Origin: RGIG8767 sp045531685
GTDB lineage: Bacteria; Bacillota; Clostridia; Lachnospirales; Lachnospiraceae
Length of the DNA stretch: 11,733 bases
Assembly: GCA_045531685.1 (NCBI GenBank)
Contig: JAZSEL010000106.1
Coordinates: 1-11,733, forward strand
Direction of reading: 5' to 3'
Shown here: in pieces, positions 5,667-11,733 of the stretch
Layout of the letters: every line of letters begins with the position of its first letter
Position numbering within the stretch: position 1 is the stretch's first letter
Position numbers and translations under genes: made by a program
The notes under the pieces: generated by a model
Databases searched by the model: none
Told to the model about the DNA's origin: nothing
What the model saw: only the letters and a program-made list of their open reading frames with translations

Positions 5667-6359
5667 ATGATAAAGGCAATATTATGGGATATTGACGGAA
5701 CGATTTTGGATTTCAAAAAAGCGGAATATTACGGAATGAAAAATTGTTTTACCCACTTTGGATTAGGGGAATGCACGGACGAGATGATTTCCACATACGC
5801 CATGATTAATGATAAATATTGGGAGATGCTTGAGAAGGGTGAGGTTACCAGGCAGGAGCTGTTTACCGCCCGCTTTAAGGAGTTTTTTGACGGGGAAGGA
5901 ATTGAGTTTGACAGGCTGGAAGAGTTTAATAAGGAATATCAACATCAGTTAAGTTCTTTGATTTTTTTCAGAGATAATGGTTATGAATTGATAAAGGAGT
6001 TAAAGGGACAGATTCGGCAATATGCGGTGACCAACGGTTCTTACAATGTGCAGAAGCACAAACTGGAGAAGTCGGGTCTTAAGGAGTTGTTTGAGGACTG
6101 TTTTATTTCGGACCGGATTGGTGTGGAGAAGCCGAATGTTGCGTTTTTTACTCATGTGAAAAAGGCACTCGGGGATGTGGCAGATTCAGAAATGCTCATT
6201 GTAGGTGACTCTCTGACAAGTGATATGAAGGGTGGTAACAACGCAGGGATTTTGTGTTGTTGGTACAATCCGGCGCACAAGGAGAATAAAAAGGGACTTA
6301 GGATTGATTATGAAATCCGGAATTTATGGGAGATTAAGGATATTCTTGGTATGAATTAG
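5667..6359 (+). CDS. YjjG-family HAD noncanonical pyrimidine nucleotidase, 230 aa
   Basis: All four HAD motifs are present: I, WDIDGTILDF with nucleophile D8 and acid/base D10; II, VTNGS (T122); III, EKPN (K155); IV, VGDSLTSDMKGGNNAG with D181 and D186. The run from motif IV into CCWYNP, and the helical cap with WEMLEKGEVTRQELFTARF (52-70), are characteristic of the YjjG/YfnB subfamily, which dephosphorylates nucleoside monophosphates including noncanonical pyrimidine nucleotides and so helps keep modified bases out of DNA. Length fits the family. ATG 5667 has AAGAGGA nine bases upstream. It lies between a DUF89 phosphatase and a class II aldolase in the same direction, probably one transcript. 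Cytoplasmic. Confidence 0.93.
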   Translation: MIKAILWDIDGTILDFKKAEYYGMKNCFTHFGLGECTDEMISTYAMINDKYWEMLEKGEVTRQELFTARFKEFFDGEGIEFDRLEEFNKEYQHQLSSLIFFRDNGYELIKELKGQIRQYAVTNGSYNVQKHKLEKSGLKELFEDCFISDRIGVEKPNVAFFTHVKKALGDVADSEMLIVGDSLTSDMKGGNNAGILCCWYNPAHKENKKGLRIDYEIRNLWEIKDILGMN

Positions 6360-6446
6360 TAAAGGATGTGTTTGGAATGGCATAATTCTGATACATTTTT
6401 AGGAAAAATAAGAGCACATTGTTTTGCTGTAAGGAGAAGAAAAGAG

Positions 6447-7523
6447 ATGGCATTTTCAATAGATAAAGCAAGAGAGTTGGTATTAAAGGCAGGTTTGGAA
6501 TTGTGTGAGGCAGGTCTGGTAGCCAGAACCTGGGGAAATATCAGTGCCCGTGTGTCGGACACGCAGTATGTGATTACTCCAAGCGGAAGGGCGTACGATA
6601 CGCTGACAAAGGAAGATATTGTGCTTGTGAATATAGCAGACGGGACTTATGAGGGGGATGTGAAGCCTTCGGGTGAAAAGGGCGTGCATGCGGCAGTATA
6701 TGAACTGTGTCCGGAGATGAATTTCGTAATTCATACCCATCAGAATTATGCGTCGGCATTGAGTGTGCTTGCAAGAGAGATTCCGGTGGAAGGGTGTAAT
6801 AGTCTTGGTAGTGTCATCCCATGTGCAGAATACGGGATGTACGCAACCGAGCTGTTGGTAAATAACATTAAGAATCAGATAAGAAAGCATAAGGACAGTA
6901 AGGCTGTTCTTATGAAATATCATGGTGCTTTATGCTTTGGAAAAGATTATGATGAGGCGTTTGCGGTTGCGTATGATTTGGAAGAGGTAAGCAAGAAAGA
7001 ATTTGAAAAACTATGCGAGGGCGGAATTGTAAATAGTGCAGAGGATGACTGTGGAGAAAAAGCAATAAGAACGGGTAATAATTGTAATGGAAATGGCGTT
7101 CTCAATGGTAAATCGTGTGAGGTTCCGTTAGAATTAAAATCTCTCTTGGAAAAACGGGATGGCGTAAAAGCAGTGTCCATGGTTCAGACTCCTTTCGTTA
7201 TAGAGATGAGCAAGTTAGGGAAAACTATGTATCCATATTTGGATGATGCAGCCCAGATTGCAGGTGTGGATGTAAAATGTATTTTGGACATTTCTGAGGC
7301 GGCTGATTCTTTGCAGGATAGAAATGCAGTGTTTGTAAAGGGCTTTGGAGCAATCTGTACAGGATTTGATGAGAGTGAAGCACAGGCAGTAGGGATTGTG
7401 TTGGAGAAAGCATGTATGGCAGCATATCTGACAGAGTGTGTGGGCAATATCCCACCGCTTGATGCGGAGAGTGCGAAGCTTGACAGAGAAGGGTATGTAA
7501 ATCATTATTCGAAGTTGAAGTAG
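6447..7523 (+). CDS. Class II aldolase/adducin family protein with duplicated, degenerate second domain, 358 aa
   Basis: Residues 1-190 form a class II aldolase domain: TWGNISARV and ITPSGRAYD bind substrate phosphate in the FucA-type family, SGEKGVH carries the likely catalytic E78, IHTHQNY (H97, H99) and KYHGALCFG (H159) supply the Zn ligands. An Asn-rich, low-complexity linker (about 195-222) joins a second half (225-340) that repeats the fold: VFVKGFGAICTGFDESEA mirrors VLMKYHGALCFGKDYDEA, but H159 is replaced by Phe, so the second copy has probably lost its metal. The class splits sugar phosphates such as fuculose-1-P, ribulose-5-P or 5-deoxyribulose-1-P into dihydroxyacetone phosphate and an aldehyde; the substrate here is unknown. 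The ATG at 6447 with AAGGAG (6431-6436) is preferred over an in-frame ATG at 6366 that would add 27 residues unlike the family. Confidence 0.9.
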   Translation: MAFSIDKARELVLKAGLELCEAGLVARTWGNISARVSDTQYVITPSGRAYDTLTKEDIVLVNIADGTYEGDVKPSGEKGVHAAVYELCPEMNFVIHTHQNYASALSVLAREIPVEGCNSLGSVIPCAEYGMYATELLVNNIKNQIRKHKDSKAVLMKYHGALCFGKDYDEAFAVAYDLEEVSKKEFEKLCEGGIVNSAEDDCGEKAIRTGNNCNGNGVLNGKSCEVPLELKSLLEKRDGVKAVSMVQTPFVIEMSKLGKTMYPYLDDAAQIAGVDVKCILDISEAADSLQDRNAVFVKGFGAICTGFDESEAQAVGIVLEKACMAAYLTECVGNIPPLDAESAKLDREGYVNHYSKLK

Positions 7524-7528
7524 CAGAA

Positions 7529-7568
7529 TTTACAAGAATATGCGGATATTTCCCGCAGAGTTTGTAAA
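7529..7568. repeat. Two-part hairpin after the aldolase gene
   Basis: TTTACAA (7529-7535) pairs with TTGTAAA (7562-7568), and inside it TGCGG (7541-7545) pairs with CCGCA (7553-7557). A T-run (7579-7583) lies 10 bases after the stem, too far for a standard intrinsic terminator, though a leaky one is possible. It begins six bases after the aldolase stop. Confidence 0.45.
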
Positions 7569-7596
7569 GAAGAGTCTGTTTTTCCGCCATAAAAAA

Positions 7597-7605
7597 TGGT
7601 AAAAT
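7597..7605 (+). promoter_or_regulatory. Possible extended -10 promoter for the decarboxylase gene
   Basis: TGGTAAAAT (7597-7605) has the TGn extension and a good -10 hexamer; the T-rich segment at 7577-7582 is a poor -35 at 17 bases. It would give a leader of about 70 bases and mark a new transcription unit after the aldolase gene. Confidence 0.35.
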
Positions 7606-7683
7606 ATATTGCTACGTTTTTAGACAATAAGTCCCATAGAGAGAAAATGTTACATTTTAATATGTCCGGGTGGAGAAAAGGGT

Positions 7684-9165
7684 ATGTCAGATGTAATTAC
7701 CAAATTACAACAACTGAATAAATCAGATGAATATCCCCTTCATATGCCGGGACATAAGCGGAACTATCAAGCCGGAGTTTTACCCGATTCAAACAGAACC
7801 GGAAAATGCACCATGCTAGCGGATGCTTATGGAATCGACATTACAGAGATTATCGGTTATGACAATCTCTATGAAGCCGAGGGCATGTTAAAGGATGCCA
7901 TGAAGCGTGCGGCAAGGGTATATGGAGCAGAAGAGACCTTCTTTTTGGTAAACGGAAGTACCGTTGGGATTCTGAGTGCCATTACGGCTGTAGCCAAGCG
8001 GGGAGAGCGTATCTTAGTAGCAAGGAATTGTCACAAGGCAGTTTTTCATGCCATTGAGTTAAGGGAATTGCAGGCAGTTTATCTGCATCCGGAATATGTG
8101 GCGGATTGGGACATGCCGGGAATCGTATCCGTGGAAGAAGTGAAAGCACAGTTGGAGAAATATCCGGATTGTAAGGCGGTTGTTATTACATCCCCGACCT
8201 ATGAGGGGCTGGTATCGGATGTGGAAACCATTGCAGAGCTTGCCCACAAGAAGGGGATTCCGTTAATCGTGGATGAAGCCCATGGTGCCCATCTTATTTT
8301 TGATGAGCGTTTTCCAAAGAGTGCCTTGCAGTGTGGAGCTGACGTAGTGATTCAGAGCATGCATAAGACATTGCCGTCATTTGCCCAGACAGCATTAATT
8401 CATATGAAAAAAGGATACGTGGACATAGCGCGTATTAAGGAATATATAGGTTACTATCAGACCAGTTCACCATCCTATCTGTTTATGGCGGGGATGGATT
8501 ATTGTATTGGGCAGATTGAAGAAAAAGGCAGTCATTTATGGGATTCTTTTTTTAAAATGAGGGAAGAATTTTTAGAAAAAATGGCAATGCTTACATATAT
8601 ACGGATTTTGCAGGGAAATGACCCTTGCAAATTGGTGGTTTCCGTAAAAGGGACAGGTCTTAGCGGAAATGAGCTTCAGAAGATTTTACTGGAGAAGTAC
8701 CATATTCAATTGGAAATGGCAGCAGAGACCTACGTGCTGGGGATTGTTACCATGTGCGATACGAAGGAAGGCTTTGACAGACTGGCAGAAGCATTGCTTT
8801 CGATTGATAAGGAATTGCAAGACAAGTTATGCGAAACAGGGATGGATGCACAGGTTGCCGATATGTCTACCGGGAATAGTACGGAATCAAAGACAAATGA
8901 GCTTCCCTTTACAGCAACATCTTGCCCGGAAGACATCGTTTATACGCTTGCCCGGGTAAGGGAAATAGAAACCGAAGAGATTCCTTTGGAAGATTCCACA
9001 GGAAGAATTTGCGCGAGTTATGTTAACTTATACCCGCCGGGAATTCCCTTATTTTTACCGGGGGAAAAAATAACAAAAGAACATATTGTATTGATAGAGG
9101 GATATTTAAAGAAGAATATGCATGTGCAGGGGATGACAGAGGGCAGAATCTGTGTATGCAAGTAG
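7684..9165 (+). CDS. Orn/Lys/Arg decarboxylase family PLP enzyme (YaaO-like), 493 aa
   Basis: A fold-type I PLP enzyme. The opening LHMPGHKRN (19-27), LVNGSTVGILSA (88-99), H117 in NCHKAVFHA for ring stacking, DEAHGAH (197-203) with D197 for the pyridine nitrogen, and SMHKTLPS with K228 as the Schiff-base lysine are all diagnostic of Orn/Lys/Arg decarboxylases. The C-terminal domain retains NLYPPGIPLFLPGE (448-461). At 493 residues it matches the short YaaO/SpeA-type proteins of Firmicutes, which lack the N-terminal wing domain of the large inducible enzymes. The likely product is a polyamine or its precursor (cadaverine, putrescine or agmatine); substrate specificity cannot be read here. ATG 7684 has GGTGGAG eight bases upstream. 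The following pyk starts 119 bases later; further on lie a kinase and YaaR, echoing the Bacillus yaaO neighbourhood. Confidence 0.92.
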   Translation: MSDVITKLQQLNKSDEYPLHMPGHKRNYQAGVLPDSNRTGKCTMLADAYGIDITEIIGYDNLYEAEGMLKDAMKRAARVYGAEETFFLVNGSTVGILSAITAVAKRGERILVARNCHKAVFHAIELRELQAVYLHPEYVADWDMPGIVSVEEVKAQLEKYPDCKAVVITSPTYEGLVSDVETIAELAHKKGIPLIVDEAHGAHLIFDERFPKSALQCGADVVIQSMHKTLPSFAQTALIHMKKGYVDIARIKEYIGYYQTSSPSYLFMAGMDYCIGQIEEKGSHLWDSFFKMREEFLEKMAMLTYIRILQGNDPCKLVVSVKGTGLSGNELQKILLEKYHIQLEMAAETYVLGIVTMCDTKEGFDRLAEALLSIDKELQDKLCETGMDAQVADMSTGNSTESKTNELPFTATSCPEDIVYTLARVREIETEEIPLEDSTGRICASYVNLYPPGIPLFLPGEKITKEHIVLIEGYLKKNMHVQGMTEGRICVCK

Positions 9166-9167
9166 GC

Positions 9168-9216
9168 GTGCCGATAGAAGGAAACGGCACATACGAGGGG
9201 CGTGTTATCCGGATAA
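9168..9216. repeat. Inverted repeat and 12-bp palindrome upstream of pyk
   Basis: GTGCCG (9168-9173) pairs with CGGCAC (9185-9190), starting two bases after the decarboxylase stop, and TTATCCGGATAA (9205-9216) is a perfect palindrome. Neither is followed by a T-run. The palindrome, 69 bases before the pyk start, has the form of a dimeric repressor or activator site; no specific regulator is recognised. Confidence 0.5.
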
Positions 9217-9284
9217 TCAGGAATAGAGCCCTATGAGTTTGGCAGAGAAGAAAGAATATAGATATTTTTATCAGAGGAGAGATT

Positions 9285-10694
9285 ATGAAAAACACAAAAA
9301 TTATTTGTACCATTGGTCCGGCATCCCAGAAGCCGGATGTTATTAGGGAGCTCATCCGTTCGGGAATGAATGTGGCGAGACTCAATTTTTCCCATGGTTC
9401 TTATGAAGAACAGGGGAATAAGTTCCATATGATTCGGGAAGCAGCGGAGGAGTTAAAGGTACCTATCGCTATTTTGCAGGATACAAAGGGTCCGGAAATC
9501 CGTCTTCGTGATTTTGCAAACGGAAAAGAAGAATTAAAGGCAGGCCAGACCTTTACATTGACCACAGAGGAAATAGAAGGAACCAATGAAAAGGTGTCCA
9601 TTACCTATAAGAATCTTCCAAAGGATGTGGAAGAGGGAATGGCTATTTTATTGGATGACGGTCTGATTGAATTAAAGGTTGAGAAGGTGACAGATACGGA
9701 CATCGTATGTACCGTTATCAACGGCGGATTTGTTTCCAACAAAAAAGGAGTAAATGTACCGGGAGCGGATTTATCCATGCCATTCATCAGTGATGTGGAC
9801 AGAGAAGACATTCTTTTTGGTATTAAGATGGGATTTGATTTTCTGGCATGTTCATTTGTGCGAAGCAAAGCTGATATCTTGGAAGTGCGTAAGCTGTTAG
9901 ATGAGCACGGTGCTAAGACAAAGGTCATTGCCAAGATTGAAAATATGCAGGGTATCCGCAATCTTTCAGAGATTCTGGAGGTATCCGACGGTATTATGGT
10001 TGCCCGTGGTGACATGGGTGTTGAGATTCCGATGGAGGAAGTACCGGTTATTCAGAAGAAGATGATTAAGAAGGCCATCGCATGTGGCAAGCAGGTTATT
10101 ACCGCGACCCAGATGTTGGAGTCCATGACGAAGAATCCTCGTCCGACGAGAGCAGAAGCAACGGACGTAGCCAATGCGATTTACGACGGAACAACAGCGA
10201 TTATGTTATCCGGTGAGACTGCAAACGGTCAGTATCCGGTGGAAGCCGTACAGACCATGACAAAGATTGCACAGCGTACGGAGCTTGACATTGACTATAT
10301 CACCCGTTTCCAGAGAGCGGAATTGCATGGAAGCAATGTTACCAATGCGATTTGCCATGCCACATGTACTACAGCAGTGGACCTTAAGGCAGCAGCAATC
10401 ATTACCGTTACCATGTCAGGATTTACGGCAGAAATGATTGCACGTTTCAAGCCAAATTGTCCGATTATTGCCTGTTCCATGGATGAGCAGGTATGCCGTC
10501 AGGCAAATCTGTTATGGGGAGTACGTCCAATCCATATTGATAAGAAGGATACGACAGAAGAGTTATTTACCGAAGCGGTACTTAGGGCAGAGGAAGCCGG
10601 ATATGTGAAAAAGGGAGACACGGTTGTTATTACCGCAGGTGTTCCATTAGGCATTTCCGGAAAAACAAATATGATTCGTGTAGTAGAAGTTTAA
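9285..10694 (+). CDS. pyk: Pyruvate kinase, 469 aa
   Basis: Converts phosphoenolpyruvate and ADP to pyruvate and ATP, the last step of glycolysis. Family landmarks: KIICTIGPAS at the N-terminus, MNVARLNFSHG with R32, N34, S36, H37, LQDTKGPEIR with D66 and K68, the signature VIAKIENMQG with catalytic K217 and Mg ligand E219, ARGDMGVEIP with D243, ATQMLESM, and RPTRAEATDVANA. The C-terminal allosteric domain is complete (AAIITVTMSGFTA to GKTNMIRVVEV). It lacks the extra PEP-utiliser-like domain found in Bacillus Pyk. E102 in GTNEKVSITY seems to sit where K+-dependent enzymes have Glu, suggesting K+ dependence. ATG 9285 has AGGAG five bases upstream. It lies between a decarboxylase and a guanylate-kinase-like gene; a hairpin without U-tract follows its stop by 10 bases, so readthrough into the kinase is likely. 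Confidence 0.98.
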   Translation: MKNTKIICTIGPASQKPDVIRELIRSGMNVARLNFSHGSYEEQGNKFHMIREAAEELKVPIAILQDTKGPEIRLRDFANGKEELKAGQTFTLTTEEIEGTNEKVSITYKNLPKDVEEGMAILLDDGLIELKVEKVTDTDIVCTVINGGFVSNKKGVNVPGADLSMPFISDVDREDILFGIKMGFDFLACSFVRSKADILEVRKLLDEHGAKTKVIAKIENMQGIRNLSEILEVSDGIMVARGDMGVEIPMEEVPVIQKKMIKKAIACGKQVITATQMLESMTKNPRPTRAEATDVANAIYDGTTAIMLSGETANGQYPVEAVQTMTKIAQRTELDIDYITRFQRAELHGSNVTNAICHATCTTAVDLKAAAIITVTMSGFTAEMIARFKPNCPIIACSMDEQVCRQANLLWGVRPIHIDKKDTTEELFTEAVLRAEEAGYVKKGDTVVITAGVPLGISGKTNMIRVVEV

Positions 10695-10704
10695 AGCATA
10701 ATAT

Positions 10705-10729
10705 CCGGTCTGTGGGGAACACAGACCGG
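10705..10729 (+). repeat. Perfect 10-bp GC-rich hairpin between pyk and the kinase gene
   Basis: CCGGTCTGTG (10705-10714) pairs perfectly with CACAGACCGG (10720-10729) around the loop GGGAA. A U-tract is absent, GGAAATGATACAG following instead, so it is not a classical intrinsic terminator. It starts 10 bases after the pyk stop and ends 27 bases before the chosen start of the next gene. It may protect the pyk mRNA 3' end, be a processing site, or dampen expression of the downstream gene. Confidence 0.7.
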
Positions 10730-10756
10730 GAAATGATACAGTTTCAGGGAGTAGGT

Positions 10757-11341
10757 ATGGGCAGAATTTATTGTCTTATGGGAAAAAGCTCGTCGGGGAA
10801 GGATACGATTTATAAAGAGCTGTTAGAAGAAAAGAAATTGAATTTACATAGGATTGTTCCTTATACAACCCGTCCCATCCGTGAGGGAGAAAAAAATGGG
10901 GAAGAGTATTTTTTCACGGATGAAGAGGGAATTTGTAAATTGGAACAGGAAAACCGTATCATAGAAATGCGCTGCTATGATACTTGTTTTGGACCATGGA
11001 AGTATCTGACGGTAAACGATGAACAGATTGACCTTGATAAGAACGATTATCTGGTAATCGGCACACCGGATTCCTATCTTTCCATGAGGGATTTTTTTGG
11101 AAAGGAAATCGTAGTTCCTTTACTCATTGAGTTGGATGACGGCGTCCGTTTGCAGAGAGCATTGGATAGGGAAAAGATGCAGCAGGAACCGAAATACGAG
11201 GAGATGTGCAGACGCTTTTTGGCAGATGCAAAGGATTTTTCCGAGGAAAAACTGGCAGCATGCGAGTGCGAAGTGAGATTCCGTAACGATGAATTGAAAG
11301 AATGCATAGCATCTCTTGTAAATTACATAGGGAAGAAGTGA
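10757..11341 (+). CDS. Guanylate-kinase-like P-loop protein, divergent, 194 aa
   Basis: The protein opens with IYCLMGKSSSGKDTIYKELL, a P-loop of the form G-x4-GK (residues 9-15) followed by Asp instead of the usual Ser/Thr, then the guanylate kinase signature TTRPIREGEKNGEEYFF (37-53). E70 in RIIEMRCY fits the GMP-binding acid. The segment CFGPWKYLTV lacks the Y-G-[TS]-S residues that hold GMP in standard Gmk, so the substrate may differ. RLQRALDRE (131-139) resembles the lid helix. Family length is 190-205. I choose the ATG at 10757, with AGGGAG six bases upstream; a GTG at 10712 and an ATG at 10733 are in frame, but the former lies inside the hairpin. It sits before YaaR, where Bacillus has thymidylate kinase. 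Likely a paralogue rather than the housekeeping gmk. Confidence 0.85.
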   Translation: MGRIYCLMGKSSSGKDTIYKELLEEKKLNLHRIVPYTTRPIREGEKNGEEYFFTDEEGICKLEQENRIIEMRCYDTCFGPWKYLTVNDEQIDLDKNDYLVIGTPDSYLSMRDFFGKEIVVPLLIELDDGVRLQRALDREKMQQEPKYEEMCRRFLADAKDFSEEKLAACECEVRFRNDELKECIASLVNYIGKK

Positions 11342-11440
11342 AGAATATCCGATACATATAGTAGAAGGAAAATCATTTCCACGGAGCAAATCAGGATTTC
11401 GTAAGAAAGATAGAAGAATTTCAGTAAGGAGGTGGCAATT

Positions 11441-11733
11441 GTGGATATGAAAATCAATCAGGTCGTACAGACCCAGCAGATAGAACAGGTACAGCAACAG
11501 CAAAGAACCGATGGTTCTTTCAAATTCACTCTTGCCAGCCATATAGAAGAAGCCCAGCTTCAGGAGCGGCTTACCGCCATGATGGAGCAGATTACCATGC
11601 AGGGAGAGAAGCTTGCCAAGCATCGTGATGTTAAAGACATGAAGCGGTATCGGGGGTTAATCAAAGATTTTCTGAATGAAATCGTAAACCGCTCCCATGA
11701 GTTTTCCAGAGAAAACTTCTTAGACAGAAAGGG
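11441..11733 (+). CDS. YaaR family (DUF327) protein, 5' part, cut by window end
   Basis: The first 97 codons are present. After a Gln-rich start (MKINQVVQTQQIEQVQQQQ) come FKFTLASHIEEAQLQERL, MMEQITMQGEKLAKHRDV and KRYRGLIKDFLNEIVNRS, which fit the all-helical YaaR/DUF327 family, normally about 145 residues; roughly 50 would lie beyond the window. The GTG at 11441 is chosen because AAGGAGGTG (11426-11434) ends at the right distance; the ATG at 11447 is too far from it. Function of YaaR is not well established, but in Firmicutes it is linked with holB (DNA polymerase III delta prime) and ricT, which I expect next. The 99-base gap before it contains only a small hairpin (GGAAA/TTTCC, 11367-11380) and no recognisable promoter. 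Confidence 0.88.
   Translation, partial: MDMKINQVVQTQQIEQVQQQQRTDGSFKFTLASHIEEAQLQERLTAMMEQITMQGEKLAKHRDVKDMKRYRGLIKDFLNEIVNRSHEFSRENFLDRK

Noticed and set aside
6366..6446. In-frame extension of the aldolase to ATG 6366
   Set aside because: The added 27 residues do not resemble class II aldolases, and AAGGAG precedes the internal ATG at 6447.
7184..7590. Long open frames on the minus strand opposite the aldolase
   Set aside because: They mirror the codon structure of the well-supported + strand gene, have no recognisable domains and no ribosome binding sites.
9239..9268. TTGGCA / TATTTT promoter right before pyk
   Set aside because: Transcription would start inside or next to the ribosome binding site, leaving almost no leader; not convincing.

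Overview
The window looks like a chromosomal segment of a low-GC Gram-positive Clostridia bacterium, most likely Lachnospiraceae. The grounds are AG-rich Shine-Dalgarno sites before nearly every gene, the gene families present (Rpn-type nuclease with the opening MGQKDMTEKLLEEYNDVFAD, YjjG-type HAD, pyruvate kinase without the extra C-terminal domain) and a decarboxylase / P-loop kinase / YaaR order resembling the Bacillus yaaO-tmk-yaaQ-yaaR-holB region. The genus cannot be fixed from the sequence alone. All recognisable genes lie on the + strand.

Region 1 (1-1361): tRNA-Lys(UUU) with its own intrinsic terminator, then four small genes: two hypotheticals, an ArsC/Spx-fold single-cysteine protein and a 62-residue protein. 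Genes 2 and 3 are tightly coupled.

Region 2 (about 1362-4565): a clearly more AT-rich, accessory-looking block. It holds a DUF4268 protein with a PD-(D/E)XK-like N-terminus, a small membrane-anchored orphan, a strong terminator, a short decayed fragment that reads like the N-terminal domain of a YhcG/DUF1016 nuclease, about 370 bases of non-coding DNA rich in inverted repeats, and an Rpn/PD-(D/E)XK 'transposase' family nuclease closed by a 14-bp terminator stem. Three nuclease-fold relatives in 3 kb suggest a small hotspot for mobile or defence-related genes.

Region 3 (4566-7523): three metabolic enzymes in a row, a DUF89 (ARMT1-like) metal-dependent phosphatase, a YjjG-family nucleotidase and a two-domain class II aldolase whose second half is a degenerate copy. 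Together they could act in disposal or salvage of sugar phosphates and damaged nucleotides; this is an inference from families and order.

Region 4 (7524-11733): a PLP-dependent Orn/Lys/Arg decarboxylase-family protein, pyruvate kinase (pyk), a divergent guanylate-kinase-like protein and the start of a YaaR (DUF327) gene cut by the window edge. The order resembles the Bacillus yaaO-tmk-yaaR block, but with a guanylate-kinase-like gene in the tmk position and pyk inserted. The pyk flanks carry palindromes and a 10-bp hairpin lacking a U-tract that may be regulatory.

I do not see a wholly new multi-gene system. The most notable items are the hidden DUF1016 remnant within a nuclease-rich island, the degenerate duplicated aldolase, the divergent kinase beside YaaR, and the structured non-coding leaders.
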